Assembly: GCA_050291465.1 (NCBI GenBank)
Contig: JBNKJV010000016.1
Coordinates: forward strand, 6,806 to 70,805
Source: CBFDBF01 sp050291465
GTDB taxonomy: Bacteria > Pseudomonadota > Gammaproteobacteria > Chromatiales > Chromatiaceae
Direction: 5' to 3'
DNA: 64,000 bases
Part shown: positions 16,992 through 24,840 of the stretch, piece after piece
How positions within the stretch are numbered: position 1 is the stretch's first letter
How the letters are laid out: each line of letters begins with the position of its first letter
Translations under genes and position numbers: made by a program
Notes under the pieces: generated by a model
Told to the model about the DNA's origin: nothing
Database searches by the model: none
The model's input: only the letters and a program-made list of their open reading frames with translations

Positions 16992-17067
16992 GGGTCGTTA
17001 GCTCAGTCGGTAGAGCAGTGGATTTTTAATCCATTGGTCATAGGTTCGATTCCTATACGACCCACCA
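16992..17067 (+). tRNA. tRNA-Lys (anticodon TTT)
   Basis: 76 nt including an encoded CCA. The acceptor stem GGGTCGT pairs with ACGACCC; the D arm holds AGCTCAGTCGGTAGAGC; the anticodon loop is TTTTTAA with anticodon TTT; the T loop is TTCGATT. All stems close. It is transcribed alone from the promoter at 16918 and closed by the hairpin at 17119. Confidence 0.97.
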
Positions 17068-17118
17068 TATCCATCGGGGAAGAGGGGTGACCAAGGCTCC
17101 TTTTGTTCCGGCGCAAAA

Positions 17119-17142
17119 AAACCCGCCCCGAAGGGCGGGTTT
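17119..17142 (+). terminator. Terminator hairpin after tRNA-Lys
   Basis: Ten base-pair stem AAACCCGCCC-type with a CGAA tetraloop. On the plus strand only a weak T tract follows; on the minus strand a seven-T run follows, so it would work better in that direction. Plus-strand use after the tRNA is the natural reading, as no leftward gene ends here. Confidence 0.75.
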
Positions 17143-17418
17143 GTTGCAACTGAAAGGGAAGAAGGGGGTAGTTGCAACAGAAACGTTTTTTTTCAAACGT
17201 CGTTGTTTTTGTTTCTTGCCTATAAGCATATTCTGCGCCAGAAATATATTTCTTAAATTAATCAATCGGTTACCTCTGTCGTCATGGTTGGGAAAGGGGG
17301 TTGTGTAAAATATCCTGACAATCGCGTCCCTATTCCGGTTATGGTGCAGCCGTAATCGTCGGCGGGATTGCCGGTATTATTTGAGTCCGTAGCGGACCAC
17401 TCCCTGGGAGGTTAAAAT
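17143..17418. other. AT-rich non-coding leader region
   Basis: With the tRNA terminator this makes a gene-free stretch of about 350 bp. The part 17160-17310 is clearly more AT-rich than its surroundings and holds a small hairpin (AACGTTTTTTTTCAAACGT region near 17181). It probably contains the promoter of the small secreted protein at 17419. I see no convincing gene on either strand; a 70-codon open frame on the minus strand runs through the tRNA and the terminator and is not credible. Confidence 0.5.
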
Positions 17419-17820
17419 ATGAGCTGCACCGCGAAAAGAAACATGCTTTTGACCCGTCCTGGAACAATCCTTTTACTGACGGCGTTGCTTTGCTGTTTAC
17501 CCCTGTTCGCCCGGGCGGATGTCTCCCAGGGTCCCAAGGTCTGGAGTTACGGCACCAAGTCCTGCACCGCCTACGTGACCGCCTGCAAAGGCTCGGATAT
17601 CGGGCAGCAGGATCAGATAATCGAATATCTGCGGTATCAGGAGTGGTTTGCCGGGTTGGTGACCGGTCTTACCCTGGCGACCGGTATGGACGCTCTCTAC
17701 GGTGCCGAGGTGGAGGGTGCCATGCGCCGTGTACGGGACATCTGCGAGCGGCATCCGGACCGGGATTTTTTCAATACCTCCATGTCTTTTCTCACCCAGT
17801 TGAGAAAAACGGAAGAGTAG
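17419..17820 (+). CDS. Small secreted protein, Rap1a/Tai-like (tentative)
   Basis: Predicted periplasmic protein of 133 residues. A signal peptide ends near residue 33 (ARAD). The mature part has three Cys, two of them in the motif SYGTKSCTAYVTAC, then a hydrophobic helix YQEWFAGLVTGLTLATG and VRDICERHPDRDFFNTSM. This layout resembles small Rap1a/Tai-like or HdeA-fold periplasmic proteins, but that is a resemblance, not proof. GGGAGG lies 7 nt ahead of the chosen ATG; a later Met at residue 9 is possible. It converges on tcdA with a 13-bp gap. Function unknown. Confidence 0.6.
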   Translation: MSCTAKRNMLLTRPGTILLLTALLCCLPLFARADVSQGPKVWSYGTKSCTAYVTACKGSDIGQQDQIIEYLRYQEWFAGLVTGLTLATGMDALYGAEVEGAMRRVRDICERHPDRDFFNTSMSFLTQLRKTEE

Positions 17821-17833
17821 TTTCCCCTCACAC

Positions 17834-18562
17834 CTATCTGTTCAACAGGGTCCTGATGACGTAACCGGCCTGCATCAGGCCGAACATGCCCGGCAGAAAG
17901 GAACTGGAGCCGTTAACGGCCCGGGGGCGGCCCGGCTGGCCCCCGTCCAGGGGTTCATGAGGAAGGGCCTTTACCGGCAGTTCGTCGGAGAAGATGACCG
18001 GGTACTGCAAGGATCCCCCCAACTGCCGCAGTCGTTTGCGCATCTCCCGCGCCAACGGACAGACTTCGGTTTGCTCCAGGGTGGTGATTCGAACCCGGGT
18101 GACGTCCATACGCCCGCCCGCGCCGAGGGCGGATATCACCGGAACTCCGGCGTTCTGGCAGGTCCTGACCAGGGCCGCCTTGCAGGCGATACTGTCGATA
18201 CAGTCGAGGACAAAGTCGACGGCTTCCCCGGTCACCAGCTGTTCACAGTTATCCGGAGTCACGAACACCGACCGGACGTGCAGCGTCAGTCCGGGATTGA
18301 TGTCCAGAAGCCGTTCCCCCACCACTTCGACCTTGGGCCTGCCGACGGTGGACTGCAGTGCCGGCAGTTGCCGGTTGCAGTTGGAAGGGGCCACCTGATC
18401 GTGATCCACGATGGTCACCCTGCCGATCCCCGAGCGCACCAGCGCTTCCGCAGCGTAGCTCCCCACACCTCCCAGGCCCACCACCATGACGTGTTTTTCG
18501 CCGAGGGCCGCCACCCCTTCCGGGCCGATGAGAATACGGGTGCGTTCCTGGTCGAAGCTCAT
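17834..18562 (-). CDS. tcdA: TcdA, tRNA t6A dehydratase (cyclic t6A formation)
   Basis: E1-like, ATP-dependent enzyme that dehydrates t6A at tRNA position 37 to cyclic t6A (ct6A). 242 residues. The nucleotide-binding motif GLGGVGSYAAEALVRSGIG (near 28-46) and DHDQVAPSNCNRQLPA are those of the ThiF/MoeB/TcdA superfamily; the GMFGLMQAGYVIRTLL tail is typical of TcdA. It overlaps tatD by 4 bp, so the two are one leftward unit. MoeB/ThiF are less likely because the zinc CXXC pairs of those enzymes are absent and the C-terminus matches TcdA. Confidence 0.88.
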   Translation of the reverse strand: MSFDQERTRILIGPEGVAALGEKHVMVVGLGGVGSYAAEALVRSGIGRVTIVDHDQVAPSNCNRQLPALQSTVGRPKVEVVGERLLDINPGLTLHVRSVFVTPDNCEQLVTGEAVDFVLDCIDSIACKAALVRTCQNAGVPVISALGAGGRMDVTRVRITTLEQTEVCPLAREMRKRLRQLGGSLQYPVIFSDELPVKALPHEPLDGGQPGRPRAVNGSSSFLPGMFGLMQAGYVIRTLLNR

Positions 18563-19323
18563 AGGCTGATGCCGAACAGGGCTGCGGCGTTGCTGCTGGT
18601 GGCCGCGGCCACCTTGGCGGGGTCCTCGCCCCGCAGGTTGCTGATCTCCTGCAGGACCAGGGGCAGAAAGGCCGGTTCGTTTCGCTGACCCCGGTGACTG
18701 ACGTCCGGTTGGTCCGGTGAATCGGTCTCGATCAGGATGGCCTCCAGGGGGAGACCGCCCACCAGCTTGCGCAGACGACCGGCGCGGGGAAAGGTGACGG
18801 GTCCGCCGAAGCTCATCTTAAAACCCAGTTCCAGCAAACGCCTGGCCTGCTCCTCGCTTCCGGAGTAACTGTGCAGGACACCGGTGGAACCCGGGTAGCG
18901 GCGCAGGGTCTGTATCACTTCTTCCACGGCGCGACGGGCATGAATGATTACCGGTAGCCGGTGCTCCCGGGCCAGTTCCAACTGTGCTTCGAACAGCCGT
19001 TGTTGTTTCTCCCGGTCCGGGTCTTCAATGAAAAAATCCAGGCCGCACTCGCCCACTGCCACCGGCCTTTCCGTCCGCAACCATTCTCCAAGTGCCTGGA
19101 TGTCCTCCTCCCGGTGTTGTTCGCAATACATGGGATGCAGACCGTAGGCCGGATAAAGCCCCGGGTAACGGTCGCAGGTCTCCTTTACCCGGGGCCAGTG
19201 GTTGGCTGTTACAGCCGGCACGATCTGGGCGTCGACCCCTGCGGCACGGGCACGCCACCAGGCCGCTTCCCGGTCGGGGTCGAAGCTGGAGTCGTCAAAG
19301 TGGCTGTGACTGTCGATCAACAT
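18559..19323 (-). CDS. TatD family metal-dependent hydrolase
   Basis: Amidohydrolase-fold nuclease of 254 residues. Metal-binding signatures are all visible: LIDSHSHFDD near the start (HxH), the GECGLDFF Glu, PVIIHAR His, LHSYSGS His and ETDSPDQPD Asp near residues 205-213. TatD proteins are 3'-5' exonucleases or DNases/RNases; which of the paralogues this is (TatD, YcfH, YjjV) cannot be settled here, though its size and the FxxxxxxRE core resemble YjjV-like enzymes. First gene of the tatD-tcdA unit. The radical SAM protein that often accompanies TatD lies at 2087. Confidence 0.88.
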   Translation of the reverse strand: MLIDSHSHFDDSSFDPDREAAWWRARAAGVDAQIVPAVTANHWPRVKETCDRYPGLYPAYGLHPMYCEQHREEDIQALGEWLRTERPVAVGECGLDFFIEDPDREKQQRLFEAQLELAREHRLPVIIHARRAVEEVIQTLRRYPGSTGVLHSYSGSEEQARRLLELGFKMSFGGPVTFPRAGRLRKLVGGLPLEAILIETDSPDQPDVSHRGQRNEPAFLPLVLQEISNLRGEDPAKVAAATSSNAAALFGISL

Positions 19324-19564
19324 GGTATCTATATAGTGTACAGGGCTTAACCCGCATAGCGCACCAGCCGTACGATGCCTGCCACGGAAGCAGATGAACC
19401 CATGGCGGACGGTCGTCGCGGAACAACCGGGTATTTTTCAGGGTCGTACTGAAGGAACAGGATTTGCCAACGACCACGGAACAATGGCACGATTCCCGGT
19501 TGCTATTGGAAGTTCTTCGGAACGGCCCGAAACCCTTCGCGGCCGGCTCATCACAGAGGTACTT

Positions 19565-22500
19565 ATGGATTTCGAACGCGCCCTGGGGCTCAATGTCCCG
19601 GCGGAGAATTCAGAGGAGGAGCGGAAAAGGCTTCATCTCTATATCAATCTGAAACTGGCGGCGTCGGGTCAGCCGACCTGCGGTGCCGCCAACTCGGTAG
19701 AGTTTCTGGCCACCGCCCAGGATCTGTTGAAGGCCTTTCGGGAAAAGGGCAGATTGCTCTCTTCCTATTTTTGTCCCGCCGATCAGCGAATTCAGGATTT
19801 TCTCGACCGTTATCTTCAGGACCTGGATCTGGAACGGGTACCGAAGTTGCCGAGCAGTACCTTTATACTCGACCGTCACGGTGTGGCGCGCGAACTCTCC
19901 CTGCCCATGGGGGAGGATGAGTTCCATTCCGACATCGTTTCCAGTTATCGGGTTCGTCAGGGGATACTGAACAACCCCGCCAGCGATCGCCGTACCACCG
20001 CCGGATCCTTTCATATCGCCGAGGGCGGACTGCCCGTCCCCGGGGACAAGAAGGCGGTCCCGAAGGCTACCTTCGCCCGCCTTCTGGAGCGGTCCCTCAC
20101 GCCCCCCGAAAAACTTCTGACCATCCCCTTTACCGCCAATCAACCGGATCCGGCGCACATGTTCGTGTCGCTGCTGTTGCGTCCGGTGATTTGTCCCCAG
20201 ATCCCGGGTCGAGAGGCGGAGAAGAGTATGGAAATACGTTTTTTCGCTCCCGGCAATCTGGTCAGCAATCTGGACTTCGTGGAGAGCATCTTCGGTAACG
20301 GTGGTAATCCCAACCTGGCCGAATTCGATTCGGCGCTGGATGCGGAACACTGGAGCGGTCATACCGGCTGTGTGATTCTGGCGCCGCACCTGACCGGTTT
20401 CACCAAGAGGGAACTGGGGCTTCCACACTATGACGACGCTTCCGAGCGGCAGCGCAGGGATGGTATGTGCTGGCAGTCGGAGAACGAACTGTATAACAAC
20501 GGAAAGTCTTTCAAGATTACGGCCCGGGACCGGCAGGGTGTTATCGTGACCCTTATCGCCGACAACTATTACGGATACTGCAAGAAGGAGGTCAAGACCC
20601 AGATTGGTTATGCGGCCAATCTGTATGGTCTGGCGGAAGAGGAACATGCGGGGGGCGCTCTCGCGTTCGAGCGTCGCAGCCACGGTGAAGAGTATGGTGT
20701 GGACAGCCGCACCCGCGAGGCCGGCTATAACTTTCAGCAGATGCTGGCGCAATACGGAGAGGTGATGGAACTGCAGCCGGAAGGCCATGCGGTGGATATC
20801 AATTATCCGGAAGTGATCTACGTCCCCCAGGATCTGCGTATGGATCTGAACGCCCAGACCATCAGCTGGCATCGGGACGGCAAACTGCAACGCATACGTC
20901 TGCAGCCGGGGAAGATCTACGTGCAACCCAACGGCTACAAGGTGGAGATGGTCAAACACCCCGGCGCTCCCTCCTGGCGTCTGGTGGGCACCGACCCGGA
21001 AGGGATCTTCTGCCATAAGCCGAGCACCGTTTCCGGCGGCGGCAAATCGGAGATATCCAAGGCCCTGGATGACGCGGTCATCTATGGACCCTTGTTCGTG
21101 GATGACCTGGAGACGGATCTGGAACGGGTGCAGGAGATCTTCGATCAGGAATATTCCACCCGTTTCAAACCGGGGTTCGAGAAAGAAGACCGGGACCCCA
21201 GCCGCAAGCCCCTGAGTCCGGAACGCAGTCTGGGTTCCGTTATCAAGCTGTTAACGCCGTCCTCCAGCTATACCGAGGAATTCAACGAGTGGTTGCAGTC
21301 GATTCCGCCACGCATCATGGCCCTGGTCTTCCTGATAAAACGTTTTTACCGCCCGGAGTGGGGCGGAGACTGGCGCCGGCTGTTGTCGGTGGACGAGGTG
21401 GACGGCGCTCCCGGCCATGAGGTCAAACTCTTTGACCGGCTGGTGGTCGCCTCCTATCTGCGTGTCGGCTTCGATCAGGACGCCAAATGGCGGACCTTCA
21501 AGCTGCGGCAGGATTTCATCGCCGCGGAAAAGATCCAGATGGAGGACGATATCAGCGCCACGGTGGTGGTGCCCCCGGAGTGTGTTACCGGCAAGCAGCC
21601 GGCGAAGGCGGCGGACCGCAGTGTGAAACTGGTGAAGAACTGTGAATATCGCCTGTTTCAACGTCCGGACGACGCAATTCACCCCGGTTTCGATAAGCAG
21701 ACCGAATACGATCTGTCACGACCGAATAATTTTCTGGCGAACTACGAACCCCTTAAGGGAGAGAAGCTGGAAGAGATCGCCGAGGACGTACTGAATCTCT
21801 ATAAGTTCACCCCCCCGATGCGCCGGCTGATCCGGAAAACCTATCGTGAGCAAAGCGGTTACGTGGTCTCCTCCGCACATCCGCGGCTGGTGGACGGCGA
21901 GCCGTCCAGGAACCCCCGTTATCTGCAGACCCGGCCGGACCTGACCAATCCGGTACGGCGGTATGTGGCCGAGGTGAGCACCCGTTTCCACCGCAAGCAG
22001 CCTCTGCATGAGTCCGTTTGTCATCCGGTGAACGCGGTCCTGGCCGGCCGCCGCAACAATCCGCCGGAATCGGGTATCCGGCCCCTGGCGGTCTACAACC
22101 CCATTCATTACCAGGAGCTGCCGGAACTGTTCATGGATTTCATCTGTAGTCTCACCGGCAAGTCGCCTTCAACAACCGGAGCCGGCAGCGAAGGGGCGTT
22201 GACCAAGGGGCCGTTCAATGCTTTGCGCGCCACCGCCGACCTGAATAACGCCCTGGTCTCTTTTATTCTCACCGGTTATCCCGGGTTTTCCAGTAGCGCG
22301 GGGTTCGTCGGTCCCGATGTGCGGGTGGATCACGATGTCAGTCTCCTGATCCCGGAGATCTGGACGCGCCTGTCTCCCAAGGAACGGAATGCGGACAACA
22401 TGATTAAAAAGGGTTTTTTGAAAAAGCTGGAGGATTTTGAGTACCAGGGCAGGCCGGTTCTGGCGAGCCGTCTCGGCTACCGCATCACCGACCGTTTTGT

Positions 22501-23056
22501 ACGGGGACTGCTGGGCAAGATCTTCGACAATCCGAACGCGGTATTCACCGATGAGATCCTGCGACCGGAGACTCAGGATCTTGCGGTGTTCGTGGACGGT
22601 ATCGACAATATCGTCGAGGCCCAGCAACGGGTAGCCCGGCAGTATCTGGAGGACGGCAGCGTCGAAGACGCCTGTCCGCCGCTCCGGGCGTTGCTCCACA
22701 TCATGGCGAACGGCGAATACGGGGGTAAGGATGTCCACCATCCCGAGATTCGGGCCATGTTCAGCCGCGACTATCTCCTTGCCTCGGACTGGTACCGGGA
22801 ACGGCTGGAGGTGAAGCAGCAACGGGAGATCGCCCTGTGGGAACGTCATGTGCAAAATCTCGAACGGTTTCTTAAGCTTGAAAGCCACGTAGATGTGGCG
22901 CAGAGGCTCGATATCGGAGGGCGGCTGCACAGGGCCCGGGAGAAGCTGGAGCAGGTGCGTGCGCCGGATTATCTGAAACAGCTGATCGGGACCATCGGCG
23001 CCGATCCCCTGGGACCGGCGGGGAGCGATTTGCAGGCGCAGGAAAAAGCGGCTTAG
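19565..23056 (+). CDS. PPi-type phosphoenolpyruvate carboxykinase (putative)
   Basis: Very large single-gene protein of 1163 residues. Length and motif pattern match the pyrophosphate-dependent PEP carboxykinases (EC 4.1.1.38) known from Propionibacterium and Entamoeba, which interconvert oxaloacetate + PPi and PEP + CO2 + phosphate. Landmarks: INLKLAASGQPT near the N-terminus, the basic motif NYYGYCKKEVKTQ (334-346), a phosphate-loop motif SGGGKSE (490-496, Lys494), and the very characteristic GKSPSTTGAGSEGALTKGP (865-883). The call comes from recalled family sequences, not a search. I chose ATG 19565 (GAGG 7 nt upstream); the frame is open from 19394. It stands alone, divergent from tatD. 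ATP- or GTP-type PEPCK is excluded by size. Confidence 0.75.
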   Translation: MDFERALGLNVPAENSEEERKRLHLYINLKLAASGQPTCGAANSVEFLATAQDLLKAFREKGRLLSSYFCPADQRIQDFLDRYLQDLDLERVPKLPSSTFILDRHGVARELSLPMGEDEFHSDIVSSYRVRQGILNNPASDRRTTAGSFHIAEGGLPVPGDKKAVPKATFARLLERSLTPPEKLLTIPFTANQPDPAHMFVSLLLRPVICPQIPGREAEKSMEIRFFAPGNLVSNLDFVESIFGNGGNPNLAEFDSALDAEHWSGHTGCVILAPHLTGFTKRELGLPHYDDASERQRRDGMCWQSENELYNNGKSFKITARDRQGVIVTLIADNYYGYCKKEVKTQIGYAANLYGLAEEEHAGGALAFERRSHGEEYGVDSRTREAGYNFQQMLAQYGEVMELQPEGHAVDINYPEVIYVPQDLRMDLNAQTISWHRDGKLQRIRLQPGKIYVQPNGYKVEMVKHPGAPSWRLVGTDPEGIFCHKPSTVSGGGKSEISKALDDAVIYGPLFVDDLETDLERVQEIFDQEYSTRFKPGFEKEDRDPSRKPLSPERSLGSVIKLLTPSSSYTEEFNEWLQSIPPRIMALVFLIKRFYRPEWGGDWRRLLSVDEVDGAPGHEVKLFDRLVVASYLRVGFDQDAKWRTFKLRQDFIAAEKIQMEDDISATVVVPPECVTGKQPAKAADRSVKLVKNCEYRLFQRPDDAIHPGFDKQTEYDLSRPNNFLANYEPLKGEKLEEIAEDVLNLYKFTPPMRRLIRKTYREQSGYVVSSAHPRLVDGEPSRNPRYLQTRPDLTNPVRRYVAEVSTRFHRKQPLHESVCHPVNAVLAGRRNNPPESGIRPLAVYNPIHYQELPELFMDFICSLTGKSPSTTGAGSEGALTKGPFNALRATADLNNALVSFILTGYPGFSSSAGFVGPDVRVDHDVSLLIPEIWTRLSPKERNADNMIKKGFLKKLEDFEYQGRPVLASRLGYRITDRFVRGLLGKIFDNPNAVFTDEILRPETQDLAVFVDGIDNIVEAQQRVARQYLEDGSVEDACPPLRALLHIMANGEYGGKDVHHPEIRAMFSRDYLLASDWYRERLEVKQQREIALWERHVQNLERFLKLESHVDVAQRLDIGGRLHRAREKLEQVRAPDYLKQLIGTIGADPLGPAGSDLQAQEKAA

Positions 23057-23086
23057 ATTTCTTGGCCGCAAATTAGCCTGTTTATC

Positions 23087-23268
23087 AGTCCGCTAATAAA
23101 CGCAAATTAACGCAAATGTATTCATGGTTCTCAAACAAAAAAGACAGTAGTGTTTAACTGGAGATTCCGGCAAAGGCCCTTCTTTTTTTGTTGTCCCCGG
23201 AAATGAAATCGAGCCTTGAGATTGCTATCGCCGTTATTTGCGTTTATTCGCGTTCATTTGCGGACTAA
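23087..23268. repeat. Inverted copies of a CGCAAAT-type intergenic repeat
   Basis: Two copies of an AT-rich element with CGCAAATTAACGC-like units face each other: one at 23087-23117 (AGTCCGC, then AAACGCAAATTAACGCAAAT), the other, reversed, at 23231-23268 (ATTTGCGTTTATTCGCG, then ATTTGCGGACT). The 113 bp between holds nothing recognisable. The 246-bp gap has no gene; the right copy ends 34 bp before the Mut7-C start. Confidence 0.75.
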
Positions 23269-23302
23269 TATCGTTTCGGAATCGACCATAGAGTTTTAGC
23301 CT

Positions 23303-24067
23303 TTGGCCAAAGCCACCTTTCGTTTCTACGAAGAGCTGAACGATTTTCTCCCGGCGGATCAACGCAAGCGGGATGTGTCGGTGACGTTTGAGCCCCCGGC
23401 GCCGGTACGCCATCTGATCGAGACTTTCGGTGTACCCCACACCGAGGTGGAGATTGTTCTCTTGAACGGCGTTTCCGTGGATCTCGACCAGCGGGTGGGG
23501 GACGGAGACCGGGTGAGCGTCTACCCCATGTTCGAATCACTCGACATCACACCTCTGCTGCGGCTGCGGGAGAGGCCGTTACGTGATCCCCGCTTCATCG
23601 TCGATGCCCATCTGGGACGTCTGGCGCGCTATCTGCGGATGTTGGGCTTCGACACCCTGTTTCATAATGATCTTGGCGACCGGGAGCTGGCCCGGATATC
23701 GGCGGATGAGCATCGTATCCTGCTGACCGGCGATCGTGCGCTTCTGATGCACCGGGCAGTAACCCACGGCTGTTATCTGCGCAGCCACCTGCCTCGCCAA
23801 CAGTTGGAGTATGTGATCGAACGGCTGCATCTTTGTTCCCTGCTGAGGCCTTTCACTCGTTGCATGGAGTGCAACGGCCTGCTGCAATCGGTTGCCAAGG
23901 CTGAGGTGCTGGAGCAGCTGCCCCGGAACATCAGATTAATCCAGGATGATTTCCGCCGCTGCCATGAGTGCGGCAAAGTCTACTGGAAGGGGAGTCACTT
24001 CCGGCATATGGGCGTCCTGATTGAGGAGCTTTGTCCCGGCTTCAGGGCCGGGCTTCCGTCGGAATGA
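23303..24067 (+). CDS. Mut7-C RNase domain protein with ubiquitin-like N-terminus
   Basis: Two-domain protein of 254 residues. Residues 1-80 form a beta-grasp (Mut7-C ubiquitin/ThiS-like) domain ending GDRVSVYPMFE. Residues about 96-245 form the Mut7-C domain, a PIN-like RNase fold with acidic residues Asp101 (FIVDAHLGRLARYLRMLGFDT) and Asp144 (LLTGDRALL) and a zinc ribbon formed by Cys187, Cys190, Cys220 and Cys223. Proteins of this layout are thought to be RNases or RNA-processing factors in bacteria; the substrate is unknown. The start is TTG. No ATG or GTG gives the full beta-grasp domain, and the start site follows an inverted repeat rather than a clear ribosome-binding site. Confidence 0.83.
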   Translation: MAKATFRFYEELNDFLPADQRKRDVSVTFEPPAPVRHLIETFGVPHTEVEIVLLNGVSVDLDQRVGDGDRVSVYPMFESLDITPLLRLRERPLRDPRFIVDAHLGRLARYLRMLGFDTLFHNDLGDRELARISADEHRILLTGDRALLMHRAVTHGCYLRSHLPRQQLEYVIERLHLCSLLRPFTRCMECNGLLQSVAKAEVLEQLPRNIRLIQDDFRRCHECGKVYWKGSHFRHMGVLIEELCPGFRAGLPSE

Positions 24068-24099
24068 AAACCGTAGGAGTGTCGTGCTGGCGCGAAAGA

Positions 24100-24840
24100 T
24101 TATGTCTGGCGACGTTCGCGGATCCGCTTCAGCCACCCTTCGAGTCGCTCTACCACCAGATCGTGCAACGGTGTCGCGAGTATCCAGCTGAGCCAGAGAC
24201 AGCCCCAGCCCACGGCACCCACCAGTTCGTCGGAGAGCCAGTGGGCCCCGCTCACCAGTCGCGGGAGGGTGAATACGACCATAATTATTAGTGCGAGAAC
24301 CCCGTAAATCCGCGGCAGGTTGACGAGGATGAAGCCGGTGCAGAGCAGCAGCACCAGGCCGTGGTCCCCGGGGAAGCTGTCCTCCGATATGTCTTTGGTA
24401 TCGATGTGCGGAACCAGTTCCGAGAGACGCAGGGCCTCGCTGTATATATAGGTCCCGCTGGGACGTTCCACGGGGAGCCATTTACCGCTTTTCACCACCA
24501 CGACGACGGTGATGGTCATCAGTATGCCGACGGCGATATAGCGATACAGATGCTGCCGGTCCTTGAGCAGGGCGCGGTGACCGAAAAGGGCGAGCATGGA
24601 AAATGCGGCCACCAGGTCGAAGGCACGGTTGTTGGTGATCGCCCAGAACTGGCGCCAGAGATCCCCTTCCGCCAGGGAGTGGTTAAAGGTCCAGAACACC
24701 GTATCGTCCAGGGCCAGCCAGAGGGAGCGGGTGGGGTCCAGCAACCAGCTCAGGAACAGCACGACGGCGATGAGATTACCGAACAGCAGGGGGAGGGGGT
24801 GCCAACGGGTTTTCGGAATTACCGGAGTCGTCATTTCCAT
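24100..24840 (-). CDS. PAP2 family membrane phosphatase (LpxT-like)
   Basis: Membrane phosphatase or phosphotransferase of 246 residues with about six membrane segments. The three PAP2 motifs are visible: KWLPVERPSG, SFPGDHG (usual PSGH region; here PGDH) and RLVSGAHWLSDELVG with the catalytic His and Asp. This motif layout with a late extended loop resembles LpxT, which adds a second phosphate to lipid A using undecaprenyl pyrophosphate. The choice among LpxT, PgpB and UppP-type roles is inference. The ATG overlaps the mtaB stop (TGATG), so it is translated with mtaB. Confidence 0.8.
   Translation of the reverse strand: MEMTTPVIPKTRWHPLPLLFGNLIAVVLFLSWLLDPTRSLWLALDDTVFWTFNHSLAEGDLWRQFWAITNNRAFDLVAAFSMLALFGHRALLKDRQHLYRYIAVGILMTITVVVVVKSGKWLPVERPSGTYIYSEALRLSELVPHIDTKDISEDSFPGDHGLVLLLCTGFILVNLPRIYGVLALIIMVVFTLPRLVSGAHWLSDELVGAVGWGCLWLSWILATPLHDLVVERLEGWLKRIRERRQT

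Noticed and set aside
17053..17265. 70-codon minus-strand frame overlapping the tRNA-Lys 3' end
   Set aside because: It runs through the terminator hairpin and into the tRNA, and its sequence is low complexity.
19610..21016. 468-codon open frame antisense to the PEPCK-like gene
   Set aside because: It lies wholly opposite a gene with strong protein signatures, has no recognisable motif and follows the codon bias of the sense gene. It is a shadow frame of GC-rich DNA.
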